Part shown: in pieces, positions 33,744 to 45,923 of the stretch
Numbering within the stretch: the stretch's first letter is position 1
How the letters are laid out: each line of letters opens with the position of its first letter
Assembly: GCA_028015205.1 (NCBI GenBank)
Contig: CM051516.1
Span: forward strand, 36,098,230 to 36,162,229
Direction: 5' to 3'
DNA: 64,000 nucleotides
Origin: Mytilisepta virgata
Lineage: Eukaryota > Mollusca > Bivalvia > Mytilida > Mytilidae
Made by a program: the position numbers and the translations under genes
Notes under the pieces: generated by a model
What the model was told of the DNA's origin: nothing
Seen by the model: only the letters and a program-made list of their open reading frames with translations
Databases searched by the model: none

Positions 33744-34717
33744 ATTGTATTATTATTTGTTTCTTGTTTGATGACATCATGATATTGTCTCCTCTTGTAA
33801 TTTTATTGATGTGTAATGAGATCATTCATAAAATGTTGGTATTGAATATTTTCTATATTTGTGGACATCGGATGTCAGTTTATTTTTTAACTTATTCTTG
33901 TACTGTATATATACCTTTTGGATTGCGTTAAAGATATTTACATAAAAGTTGTACAGTAAAGACAGTTTAAGTTCATTTCATTTCACATACATTTTTGAGT
34001 ATTATTTATTGTTCATTGTTTTTCAGGTTTTTGTCCCAATTATCTCCCATATACAAAAAAGAAACCATGGAAAATTGGAAAATTCTACTTATTTTTATTC
34101 ATGGGTTTTGTTACTTGACTTTAAAACTTTCAATTTGTAAGAAAAAGTTAAGAAAAATTCACATTTAACCAGTATAGACAATATGTAGTTAAACCCTGTA
34201 CGTGCAAGGGTTAGGAAACATGAAAGGAATTGAGGGTTGCCAAAATTTCTGTGTGTTTAAACTCCAGGCTAATATTACATATTTGTTTTCAGTAAGTGAC
34301 ATTATTGAAATGACAGATACTCATATAAACTGAGACTGAAAGAAGGACAGAATCATAGCAATGTACATGTCAAAAAATTTGTTTCAGTGTGTGACATTTT
34401 CTATTGAGGAACAAATTTCTGTGAAATTTAGTGCCAAAGGAACCCACTTTTCTATGTAATATGTTCCTGGAACAAATTGTCTGAATTTTCAGATGAAATT
34501 TGTTCCAGTGAACTATTTTTCAGGAATTTTAATTTGGATCATAGTTTCTTGAGATGAGTGTTATTTGGCAGGCTTAATTTAGTCAATAAGCCATTTACAA
34601 GGATAAACTGATATCGCTGCTAATATGGAAAACAACCCTTAAAAGATGTTAAAATTATAGAACAAATCTTGAATATGAGAGGGAATAAAAGGTGAAAAAT
34701 TGTATAGTTATCAATTA

Positions 34718-35148
34718 GGCCAATTAAAATTAATTGATAGATTTTCATCCTCGCCCACCCCTCGAAAATCATGCCGCCCCGATTTTTTTTATTTTCTAAA
34801 ATTTACGATTTCCGGATTTTGTTCATCTCGGTTACCGGTATCCGTGTCAATAATTTCGTTTTTTGTTAACTTCCTGTAACAATTCAACATGGTTTTCGTG
34901 ATTCGACTATTTTTGTGACCTTTAGATGTCTTTTGGTCAGCTTAAGTCTGGAGAGATTGGAGTTGAAATTTCTATTGTGCATGTTTCTGGAATAAAAACA
35001 TATATAAGCCATTTGATAACGTTTACATATTAATAACATCTTACAAAATAGTTTCATATGAAATAAAAAATAAAAAATAAAATCCTCCCACCCGCCCCAT
35101 TTTTTTCAAAAAGTTGGATGAAAATCTACTAATTAATTTTAGGTGGCC
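34718..35148. mobile_element. Harbinger-type MITE with TTA target duplication
   Basis: The ends GGCCAATTAAAATTAATTGA and, inverted, GGCCACCTAAAATTAATTAG continue into TAGATTTTCATCC on both sides. TTA flanks both ends (34715-34717 and 35149-35151), the 3-bp duplication typical of PIF/Harbinger. The interior is non-coding. Confidence 0.8.
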
Positions 35149-35831
35149 TTATAAGGAGATATCAACTCAAAGATGTAGACCCAAGTTCTACATTAACTAA
35201 TACTTCATTAGAAACTGAGCTTAATGAAATTTACTGTTACTTTAATTAGATTGGATTATATTCTAAATTCATTTTTCAAATGTATAATTACAAAATTTCC
35301 AGTATTACTGATATTTGGTCTTTTACCAAAAGTTTGAGGTCTATGAACATTCCATATTAATGATTTGACTTGAAACTCTGTTTCAATACTGTTTATTCGA
35401 ACATGCTTGAGTGGAATATATTGGTTGTGTCAAACTATTTTTATAGTCCCAAAGTTGAAAAGTTGTATTATTTTAACATTTGAAAGTCGAACCTGATAGC
35501 CTTAGATGATCACATGTACATGTATTTTTCTTTCATATAATGTAACTTCTATCTTACTTTTAAGTAATTTCTTTTAATTGTAAAGATTGTGAAATTTGTG
35601 TAAACTATCAAAATGCACCACATTATGTGTGTGAATTTATCACGAAGCGCTGGATAAGTCAAAGTTTTCCTGAAGTCCCCTGCACTTTGACACAACTGAG
35701 TTTCACTGTATTTTAATATTTTATCTATAAGTGTTCACTTAGTACACCATGTATTCAAATCTGCATCGTGTGTCAGGTACTTAAGATGCTGAGTTATACA
35801 TGTAGCTATTCTTCAAATAACAATGAGATAA

Positions 35832-36322
35832 TACAGTGGAATCTCTGTAAACCGAACAGCCGCAAGACCATACAAATCGGCCAGTTTTGAGAGATTCCGT
35901 CTTTGTACTGAAATCCGACCGGAAGTAGATAAATTGAAATACCGAAAGGGATAAAAATTACATATATACTACATTTTCATTGTTTTTTTTTCTGTTCCTG
36001 GGCTAGAAAGGGAAGTTGAAATCTTTTATCAGAACAGATTTTTCCTTGTTCACATCAGTGAGGCTTTGTAGAAAATATTTCCCTCAATGAAGAGAATGAG
36101 AGTTCGGGCCGCTTTTTGGAAGTGTATATGACAGGAATAGATATATTTTGGGCCGGAAATTATCTCCAGTATTCGGAATTTAGAGGGGCTGGTTTTTGGA
36201 GGATTTTTTTACTTGAACATTCATGTATACATGTGTAGGTGTAAATTCTGGACAAAAAGAAAGCATTCGGTTTACGGAGGAATCAGGTTTTCAGAGGAGC
36301 TGGTTTAGGGGAGTTTCACTCA
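35832..36322 (+). mobile_element. pogo/Tigger-like MITE downstream of SMARCAD1
   Basis: It begins TACAGTGGAATCTCTGTAAA and continues GACCGGAAGTAGATAAATTG, matching the reverse of the element at 19572-20093. The right end (GAGTTTCACTCA) is a degraded inverted copy. No ORF. Confidence 0.7.
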
Positions 36323-37814
36323 TGATTGAAAATTTTAGAATCGAAACTTGCAGCCATTTCATCTGATGATTTTTTGGGGGTTTTTTTTCTTCGAAAAACT
36401 GAGATTCAGGAAAATACATGTACAAGGTGACTTTTTATAATATATATATATATATCCATTCTGCTTTTACTGTTGACACAATTATTCATGTGAATAGTTC
36501 AGTGAACAATTACTTACTTATTGTGAAAACTTGTAATGAAATATAAATAAATGTTATGTTTTAATGTTTCTTTATTGATTTGTGTTCATGGATTAATGGG
36601 GGTATTTACCAACAAAGTTACCATCCTTGCCTTGGTTTAGTGTCAAATCATAATAAAAATATAGCAGTTTTTACAACATCAAAGATCTAAAGGGGGGGGG
36701 GTAATTTTTTTCAGGAGAGGGACTTATAAAACATCATTAATATACATATAGTGTGGATAGTTCTGTAATTTTGTTTGATCCTTTTTAAATAAAAGTTTAC
36801 AGTTAAAATTTTGGATGATTTCCATTTCCAGATAATTCTAACATGAACAAGGGTGATATTGGTAGAGGGTAGATACGGATTTTGATACATGTATGTATTG
36901 TTCACTTTATCATATACATTGTATTTCAACTGGACACTTCATACAGGGTATGCGAAACATGTTCCAGCTAAGTGTCTGTATTAGACATTCAAAATAACTA
37001 CTAAATTTATAAAACAATATTACCTGGATAGCACCGTCATTATATGTTGGAAAATGTGTAAACTTTATTGAATTTTTCAATAAAAATACATGGTAAGGGT
37101 TAGGATCGGAGTATTGAACATGGAAAAAGTTCAATTAAGAATTGATGTAAATGGTGTAAAAAATTCAACAAAAGTAATCACGAATCCCAAATATACAAAA
37201 TATTCCATACAATAATTATATAACCTTAAGTAGACAATAGAGACGCTGAAGACACTAGGTGTTTGCTAGGGACAGACATAAATTTAAAAAATCCATTGCT
37301 TGAATTATCAAGGCATTGTTGCATAAATTCATGACATAAAAACTACACATGGGCTAACAAATGTTCACTTTTATTGCAAGAGAACACAGAACTCATAACA
37401 CAGTGGGAAAATTCCAAAAGACCAAAATCCATAGACAAGGCAAATCGAAAATTCTTTAAATATGAATACAGCGAAGTGTCCTTCCAATTGTTACTGAAGA
37501 TATCTATTTGTGAGATTGGAACTTTATATTGGCCAATCAATTTGTGTTGTCGACAATATATTTTCATTTATGCTATAAATGTAGAAATGTATTAGTTGTC
37601 TTCCTTATTACACTAAGTTATTTAGTTGAGATGATGTCCCAAAAAATTCTTATGAGATAATAAAAATTCAAGGTACACAATGGCATTAGTCACTGAAGTT
37701 TTCTGGAAAGTTTTATAGAAATCAGTTCACAGGTTTAGGATGTGTTGATAATAGAGACAGAGTGATGCTGACATGACTCATTGATCCCTTTGTGTCAACA
37801 CTGCTATGTAGGAG
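36323..37814. other. Intergenic DNA between convergent genes
   Basis: I see no exon or defined element here. There is a short (AT)n run near 36440, a G-run near 36693 and scattered AATAAA motifs (one near 36546). Confidence 0.35.
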
Positions 37815-38726
37815 AAAATAAAATGCTCCGCTGGGCGCAGCTAGATACGACCGCAGATGTTGAACCCTGAATAGTTGGGGCAATTATGAACACAACATTC
37901 AAGCTTGATACAATACTGAATTTGGATTGTGAATAAATATTTGACACAGCATAGGTTTCTGACACAGAATGAATGTTGTCTAAGAACTTAAAAATTTTTA
38001 ATTTACCTATTTAAACCATATCAGTATTATTTGTTTTTATATATAAATCAGAAATAACCAATTTGAAATTGAGCACACATATCAATTTCTTGCTATTGCG
38101 CAATACTGTGCAATTGAAAATTTCTTGAAATATTTGACACATAATAGGTTTCTGACACAGAATAACTGAAATCAAAGAACTTAGAATTGGTCATATGATT
38201 TCAATTTATATTCAATTTTTTGCTTCTTGTGCAATAAAATATGCTTTGGAGAATTGACCCACCCCCCCAAAAAAAAAAAATAATTTACCCCCTTTTTTAG
38301 CTTTTGTGCAATACACTATGAAGTTGCACATTGACCCCCCCCCCCTCCTCCCCAAAAAAAAACAATAAAATTTATTGTAACCCCCCCCCCCCCCCTTTTT
38401 TTGCTAAAAAAAATTTGAAATTTTCTTTTTAATTTATGAAATATGAAATAAAATGCTCCGCTGGGCGCAGCTAGATACGACCGCAGATGTCGAACCCTGA
38501 ATAGTTGGGGCAATTATGAACACAACATTCAAGCTTGATACAATACTGAATTTGGATTGTGAATAAATATTTGACACAGCATAGGTTTCTGACACAGAAT
38601 GAATGTTGTCTAAGAACTTAAAATTTTTTAATTAACCTATTCAAACCATATCAGTATTATTTGTTTTTATATATAAATCAGAAATAACCAATTTAAAATT
38701 TAAAATTGGGCACACATATCAATTTC

Positions 38727-38835
38727 TTGCTATTGCGCAATACTGTGCAATTGAAGATTTCTTGCTATTGCGCAATACTGTGCAATTGAAGATTTCTTGC
38801 TATTGCGCAATACTGTGCAATTGAAAATTTCTTGA
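38727..38835. repeat. 39-bp tandem repeat, three copies
   Basis: TTTCTTGCTATTGCGCAATA followed by CTGTGCAATTGAA repeats three times within copy B of the palindrome-ended element. Single copies occur near 38085 and 39350. Confidence 0.85.
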
Positions 38836-39520
38836 AATATTTGACACATAATAGGTTTCTGACACAGAATAACTGAAATCAAAGAAACTTAGAATTGGTC
38901 ATATGATTTGAATTTATATTCAATTTTTTGCTTCTTGTGCAATACAATATGCTGTGGAGAATTGCCCCCCCCCCCCCCAAAAAAAAATTATAATTTACCC
39001 CTTTTTTTAGCTTTTGTGCAATACAATATGAAGTTGCACATTGACCCCCCTCCCAAAAAAAAACCAAAAAAGAATAAAATTTACTGTAACCCCCCCCTTT
39101 TTTTGCTACAAAAATTTGAAATTTTCTTTTTAATTTATGAAATATGAAATGAGAAAAAAATTACCCCCTCCCCAATTTCTCATTACCCCCCCTCTAAATT
39201 TTGTTTTCAACCCCCCCCCCCCCCATTTCTTTATACTTTGCAACCATAACAGCCCATTTAAATACACCATAACATATTAAAATAGAAAATGACATCATAG
39301 TCATGGAATTTGTTAATAATAAGGTTTTGATAACAGAGCACACATATCAATTTCTTGCTATTGCACAATACTGTGCAATTGAAAATTTCTTCAAATATTT
39401 TACACAAAATAGGTTTCTGTCACAGAATAACTGAAATAAAGAACTTAGAATTGGTCATATGATTTGAATTTATATTCAATTTTTTGCTTCTTGTGCAATA
39501 CAATATGCTGTGGAGAATTG

Positions 39521-39538
39521 CCCCCCCCCCCCCCCCCA
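39521..39538. repeat. Poly(C) tract inside element B
   Basis: One of at least six C-runs in this element; others are near 38327-38345, 38380-38396, 38965-38978, 39085-39100 and 39211-39225. They mirror the G-runs of copy A. Confidence 0.8.
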
Positions 39539-42247
39539 AAAAAAAAATAATTTACCCCTTTTTTAGCTTTAATTTTGGACCCCGATTTGGACCAACTTGA
39601 AAACTGGGCCCATAATAAAAAAAAACTAAGTACATGTTTAGATTCAGCATATCAAAGAACCCCAAGAATTCAATTTTTGTTAAAATCAAACAAAGTTTAA
39701 TTTTGGACCCTTTGGACCTTAATGTAGACCAATTTGAAAACGGGACCAAAAATTAAGAATCTAAATGCACGGTTAGATTCGGCATATCAAAGAACCCCAA
39801 TAGTTCAATTTTCGATGAAATCAAAGTTTAATTTTGGACCCCGATTTGGACCAACTTGAAAACTGGGCCCATAATAAAAAAACTAAGTACATGTTTAGAT
39901 TCAGCATATCAAAGAACCTCAAGAATTCAATTTTTGTTAAAATCAAACAAAGTTTAATTTTGGACCCTTTGGACCTTAATGTAGCCCAATTTGAAAACGG
40001 GACCAAAAATTAAGAATCTAAATGCATGGTTAGATTCGACATATCAAAGAACCCCAATAGTTCAATTTTCGATGAAATCAAACAAAGTTTAATTTTGGAC
40101 CCCGATTTGGACCAACTTGAAAACTGGGCCCATAATAAAAAAACTAAGTACATGTTTAGATTCAGCATATAAAAGAACCCAAAGAATTCAATTTTTGTTA
40201 AAATCAAACTAAGTTTAATTTTGGACCCTTTGGACCTTAATGTAGACCAATTTGAAAACAGGACCAAAAATTAAGAATCTAAATGCACGGTTAGATTCGG
40301 CATATCAAAGAACCCCAATAGGTCAATTTTCGATGAAATCAAACAAAGTTTAATTTTGGACCCTTTTGGCCCCTAATTCCTAAACTGTTGTGACCAAAAC
40401 TCCAAAAATCAATCTCAACCTTCCTTTTGTGGTCATAAACCTTGTGTTTAAATTTCATAGATTTCTATTTACTTATACTAAAGTTATTGTGCAAAAACCA
40501 AGAAAAATGCTTATTTGGGCCCTTTTTTAGCCCCTAATTCCTAAACTGTTGGGACCAAAACTCCCAAAAACAATCCCAACCTTCCTTTTGTGGTCATAAA
40601 CCTTGTGTTAAAATTTCATAGATTTCTATTTACTTATACTAGAGTTATTGTGCGAAAACCAAGAAAAATGCTTATTGGGCCCTTTTTTGGCCCCCAATTC
40701 TTAAACTGTTGGGACCAAAACTCCCAAAATCAATCCCAACCTTCCTTTTGTGGTCATAAACCTTGTGTTTAAATTTCATAGATTTCTATTAACTTATACT
40801 AACGTTATAGTGCGAAAACCAAATGTCTTCGGACGACGACGCTGACGCCAACGTCATACCAATATACGACCGCAAAAATTTTGCGGTCGTATAAAAATTA
40901 ATAAGACAAGTAATTTTACTGTTATTTTAATTGAAAGAAAATGTCATTAAAATAATACATAATGCAAATACACTATAGTTACATGTACATGTATATAAAT
41001 AAAAAATTGGGAACATTGCAGTTTATTTTTAAAGGAATTAAATATAAGAATTCAATTTCTTTTGTCATTTCTTCTTTAAGTTCAAAATGCTCTTTTCTCT
41101 AACATATAATTCTAATATAATTGTTTTGTTCTTATAATAATTTTTTGTAAATTAAATGCATTTCAGTTGAACCAGATTTATAAAAACATGAAACAAAAAA
41201 AAAACAAAAAACAGTGTTTTATACCATTTTATGATATAACAAGTACTAAAATTCAAAACAAACCATGTATAACAAAAGAAAAAAAATATATAAGGGAAGA
41301 AACTTAACACTTTCAATAAAATTCTCTATCCACTAATGATCTTGCACATCTAAAATTGTGTACTTTTAGCGACATTTGGTAGTTTCAAAGTTACTTACAA
41401 TGCTTACAAAAAAATGTTACAGAAGTCCATTTAGTTAATAACAAGCAAAGATAATACGAGGTTTTTATTCAGTTTTCTACAGTAGAATAGTGTTGCTTTA
41501 CAACTAATGCAAAATTAATTAACACAAGGGAGACAACTATTCTTTGTGAAGAATCATATAAAATTTTAAAACTGCATGAATGAGAAATCCACTGTTTACA
41601 AAGTAAAAGTATTGTTCTTTCCAAAACAAATCTGGTATTCAAGAATTAACACCAGGGTTAAAATCCTCCTTTATGAAGTCGCAAGTAAGTTTATACTTTT
41701 TTTTTTTATAGATAATTCAAAATTTTGTCATTAATGGACAGAGATCACAATCACTCAAATATCTCCTATTAAACATAGAGTAAATATATTATATTGCAAT
41801 ATGAAACTTGGAATGACTTCATGATGAATTGTATAACCTGAAAATTGTACGACCTTGGAATACCTGACATGTATTAACTACAAATTTGTTTTTCTTAAAT
41901 TTTTTTTGGGCTAAAATTTTTTGAACTAGCCTTTTTTAATCAAATTTCCTACTTCTTTTTAAGGACAAGGGAAAATGAGCAGTAGAAATGACAAAAAACT
42001 TGGTCACATGCCTAATAATGTACTAAACAAATAACCAGATTTTTTCAATGGAAGACACTAATACAAAATCTTTTCATTTGCATTTATAAAGATATCAAAC
42101 GAAAACATTTTGCAGGTAAATTTTGTGGAAAAACAAACATCAATGTAGATCTGCTTATACGTATGATGGGCAAGAAAAATTCATCAAATAGTGATATAAC
42201 TAAAATATTAATTAAAAATCTATCATTCAACTTTATGTACTTTATTA

Positions 42248-42300
42248 TGCGAAATATATATATATATAGATATATATATACTAATATATATATACTACAA
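42248..42300. repeat. (TA)n microsatellite
   Basis: Two TATATATATA runs are separated by short interruptions. Confidence 0.8.
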
Positions 42301-44862
42301 ATATCAAAATCAGCTTTTGATTTTCTGATTAAATAATTCTAATTTTGTCATTATTGCAAACTCTATTAGATTTGGAGTATATAAACAGTATAAGGTAGAG
42401 AATTGCACAACTTTTCACTGAATTTTATCATCATTATTATAAAACTGAAAATCATATCAATTAAAATACTCTTTCTGACAACCTTAAGACAAATCTGACC
42501 ACTTAAAAACTTTTTCAGCAGTACTAATTGTTTTTCATTTCTTATAACAAATTCAATGACTAAAATTTAAAATAAAATTGTACAAAAATATCCACTACAT
42601 GGAAAACATTCAGGTAACATACATACATGTATCTGACTAAGCAGTGTAAATCACTGACTACAGAATATTGATACCAGTTACATGTATTGCATACAGGAAG
42701 TTATATTAAGCAGTACATGTAAAGCTTAATAAATACAGCCGTCTGTTTAGGCACGCGTAAAGTACAGTAAAAAATTCAATGAATCTCATTATCAAGAAAA
42801 TCTACTACACTAGTACACGGTAAGCCAGAAAAAAATTGGTGCCACTTTTCCCCAATGATTTTCATGCCACCTTAATAGAAGATTCTAAACTGTGTCAAGG
42901 CAATTGCAAACTTTAGTTTAGTCAAAGCAGAATCAACAATTGTCCAATGGTCCAATGTCTGTCATACTATTCTGTAGGAAACACAAGCAAAAGAAATCAT
43001 ATACTGCAAAGTTGTTATTTCAGCTTGTCATGTGATATATGGTGATGAGCAAAAATATTGTCAGGCAGGGGACCAGTTAAACAGCACCTAAAACAAAAAA
43101 TTTATGGTGGTAATTATGTAAGTTTATTTGAAAAATATTCCTGCTAAAATGTCATTGAATGTATGGACAAATTTTCACTAAAAAATATTGTTAATTTATT
43201 CATAAACTTGTAATATCATATACAAAGTAGTAAATGAGCATGCACATCTTGACTTACATGATGACTCAAAGCATACATAATACATGTATTCTGTTTCACT
43301 GCTGAAAATTGGTGACTTCAGTCTCATTATTGTTTAAAGGATTTCTCACTCTCTTGTGTATTGGATAGAATTTCATGCTATGATATAACAATTGATTTAA
43401 CTCTTGAGTTTTTTAATTCACTATTTTGTTTATCGGACAGAAATTCATTTAAAGACTTTTGAGCTGTAAAAATAACTGCTGTTTAAATTTGTGAGTTAGA
43501 ACCAGAAAGGATTTCATGTAAAAAAATGGAAATATTTTCCTGCAGAAATTATATACTGCTAAATTTTATCCACACGATGATATTTCACCAAAGATTATTA
43601 CCTCTAACATACAATTACAATTACAATTAATTGTAAGATTAAATTCTAACACTTATGAATCTATTTTTTTTTTACAATGAACCAAATAGAACATACCAAA
43701 CGGGCATTTATGTTTGTTTATTAATGAACAATCATATATACATCTATCACATTATATATTAACTTAATTCCCATATACATATCAAATGTCCCAGAATCAG
43801 CACTCTTGTCACTGAAAGAAGAAACATAGCCAATTTGTCAATGAAGGAGTACAGAACAGTACTTTGAAAAATAAATGCATTATAAATGAAGTGATTACCA
43901 GTAATGTAGAAACTATTGTAATTGTCACTGCAACAATACAATAAGTCAGCAGTGCTTTTTTGCTGTATAGCTTTTGATTTCTAGCCAAAAGTTTGCAACT
44001 TACAGTAAAATTATGACAGCTCCTAGCATCAACATATATTTACAAATGAAGAAACCTGTATTTTTTAATAGATGTAAAATTATTAAACATACCACCTTTT
44101 GAACATTTCTACAATTTCATACAATAATGAGTTTTTTTATTTACATTATTTTCAACTATCACGTTCTGCAAGAACTAGAAAAGATAACCCCAAATATGAG
44201 AAAAACCTTGGAACTTTAGAGACTTTTCTTCCTTTTGAGAAAATATAAAATTCTCAACTGGCATAGTTGAAAGTTTGAATTAAAAACTTTTGTGATGTCT
44301 GCTTCATGCTTGAAATAATATGGTTCTGTGCTCACCTTAAAAAATATGTTTATCTTCATTCTTCTTCATTCTGTAGCCTGTAAATATATATGTTAACTTT
44401 GAATACATGTACATAATTACAGTAACTTTAACGAATACTATGGATATTCCCCCCTTTCCAACTCCTCATATAGAACAAAAGGAAATATTTTCAAAACTTT
44501 TATTACTATGATACAGAATCATCCTTCCCACTTTTAAATTAAAAAAATATGATTTCCCTTTACCACAATTTCATGAATAAATTTAGGTATCAGAAAACAG
44601 ATTGTACAGCAGACTCGACAACATGAGTATTAGACCAAAATATTAATACAGAATGTGAGCAATATGTTTTAGTTTATATATAATATGTAAAAATCTGTAC
44701 ATCTGATTGGACAAGCATTCACTATTTTTTAACAGTCTTTTGTTAATCATGACTAATCAGAGGGAAATCAATCAACCTTGAACTATAGTCCCACCAGAAA
44801 ACGTGTCACATGGGTATAATATTTTTTAATGCCAAGATTTTTACATTTTATGAACTAAATGT

Positions 44863-44972
44863 ATTATGGATTTCCCCTTCAGGAAGTTTTCCTATAATGT
44901 TGTCTGGTGAGGTATAGTGTCCGAGCCGTTAGGCACTATAGGAAAACTGTTCCTGAAGGAGAAGTCCATAAT
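44863..44972. repeat. 110-bp imperfect hairpin with nested inner stem
   Basis: ATTATGGATTTCCCCTTCAG and TTTTCCTATA on the left pair with TATAGGAAAA and CTGAAGGAGAAGTCCATAAT on the right. The loop itself contains TATAGTG and CACTATA around CGAGCCGTTAG. It is probably a small foldback MITE. Confidence 0.75.
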
Positions 44973-45923
44973 AGATTGATAACAGTTATGAATAATTCAG
45001 GAGAAAACCACTCTATGATGTGAGTGGTGTCTGTATAGAATATATACCCCAATGTTTCAGAAAATATAAAAACGTTAATGAATATAAGCATCATCAAAAA
45101 ATTAAATCAAGTTCATATAACTTACCAGTATATTTTTCATTTAACATATTATATTCATTTGGAATACTAAGAATCTACATTAATCAAAAACTAAATTATT
45201 TAATATTAATACTAAATGATCAGCAATTAATAGGTTTATTTTTTTTCATGTATATTTAATAAACAGCAGTTCCGACAAAGTATCCAGTGTATAAATCTAG
45301 TGGTTGACTTTCACGAATTCCTTCATATTCATGTGGAGATTAACAACTAAGATAACCTATCATTACAATTATTGGTACAGAAATTATATGCACATTTAAA
45401 TGCTTGGCCTTAAAATTACCTACAAATAAATAATATTAAATATATGCTAAAATCATGAAAACAGCCAATGATTAACATGTCAATAATTGGCAGGTTAAAA
45501 ACAAGTATGTACATGTTATTTTGGAGGTGAGAACAAAAAAATATGGCAAACATGTTTTTTATAAAAAAACACAAAAATCTCTAAACTAAACAAGAAAACA
45601 AAAATTAATAAAATAAGGTAATTTTAGGGTGGTTCAATTCAACTGAATATCACCATGGGTCATTTCATGCAAAAGAAAATCACAAAAACAATTTAACTTT
45701 CCATTCAAAGTCATCCTAGGATCAAAATCTGCAACCTGATCGTATAACTTCACTTGCTTTATCTCCAAGACACACTGCTGGAGGTCTAAACTGTTAGATG
45801 AAGCACTCTGGTTATCTCCCATGCTGGTAAAACCTACTGTTGGCAAAACTCTGTCGTGTAACACCATGCAGTTATCAAATCTTCACTATCTGACACTTTC
45901 AACATGCATCATGCACTTTTTAC

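Larger units (their letters stand above)
37815..40893 (-). mobile_element. Palindrome-ended repeat element, copy B (inverted to copy A)
   Basis: Read on the minus strand it starts at the same ATACGACCGCAAAA palindrome (about 40855-40893) next to a GTC-rich tract. It continues through three ~160-bp units (GTTTATGACCACAAAAGGAA, CTAATTCCTAAACTGTTG inverted) at about 40360-40830, then three ~258-bp units with GTCCAAATCGGGGTCC inverted (39550-40350). It ends with the GCTGCGCCCAGCGGAGC hairpin at about 37820-37840. The hairpin end and the ~600 bp beside it are duplicated in tandem at about 38446. C-runs correspond to the G-runs of copy A. No transposase ORF. Confidence 0.75.
40894..45923. other. 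3' flank or long 3' UTR of the SH3BGR-like gene
   Basis: AT-rich DNA downstream of the minus-strand stop codon at 45924. A splice-flanked 42-bp block on the minus strand (44377-44336, bounded by CAG and GTGAGC) may be an alternative or untranslated terminal exon. Another acceptor-like CTTTTAG-type site lies near 43098. A minus-strand AATAAA at about 41024 is a candidate end. I see no independent gene here. Confidence 0.35.

Noticed and set aside
45634..45867. 77-codon minus-strand ORF downstream of the SH3BGR-like stop
   Set aside because: No family resemblance and no convincing splice link to the gene; likely chance in the 3' flank.
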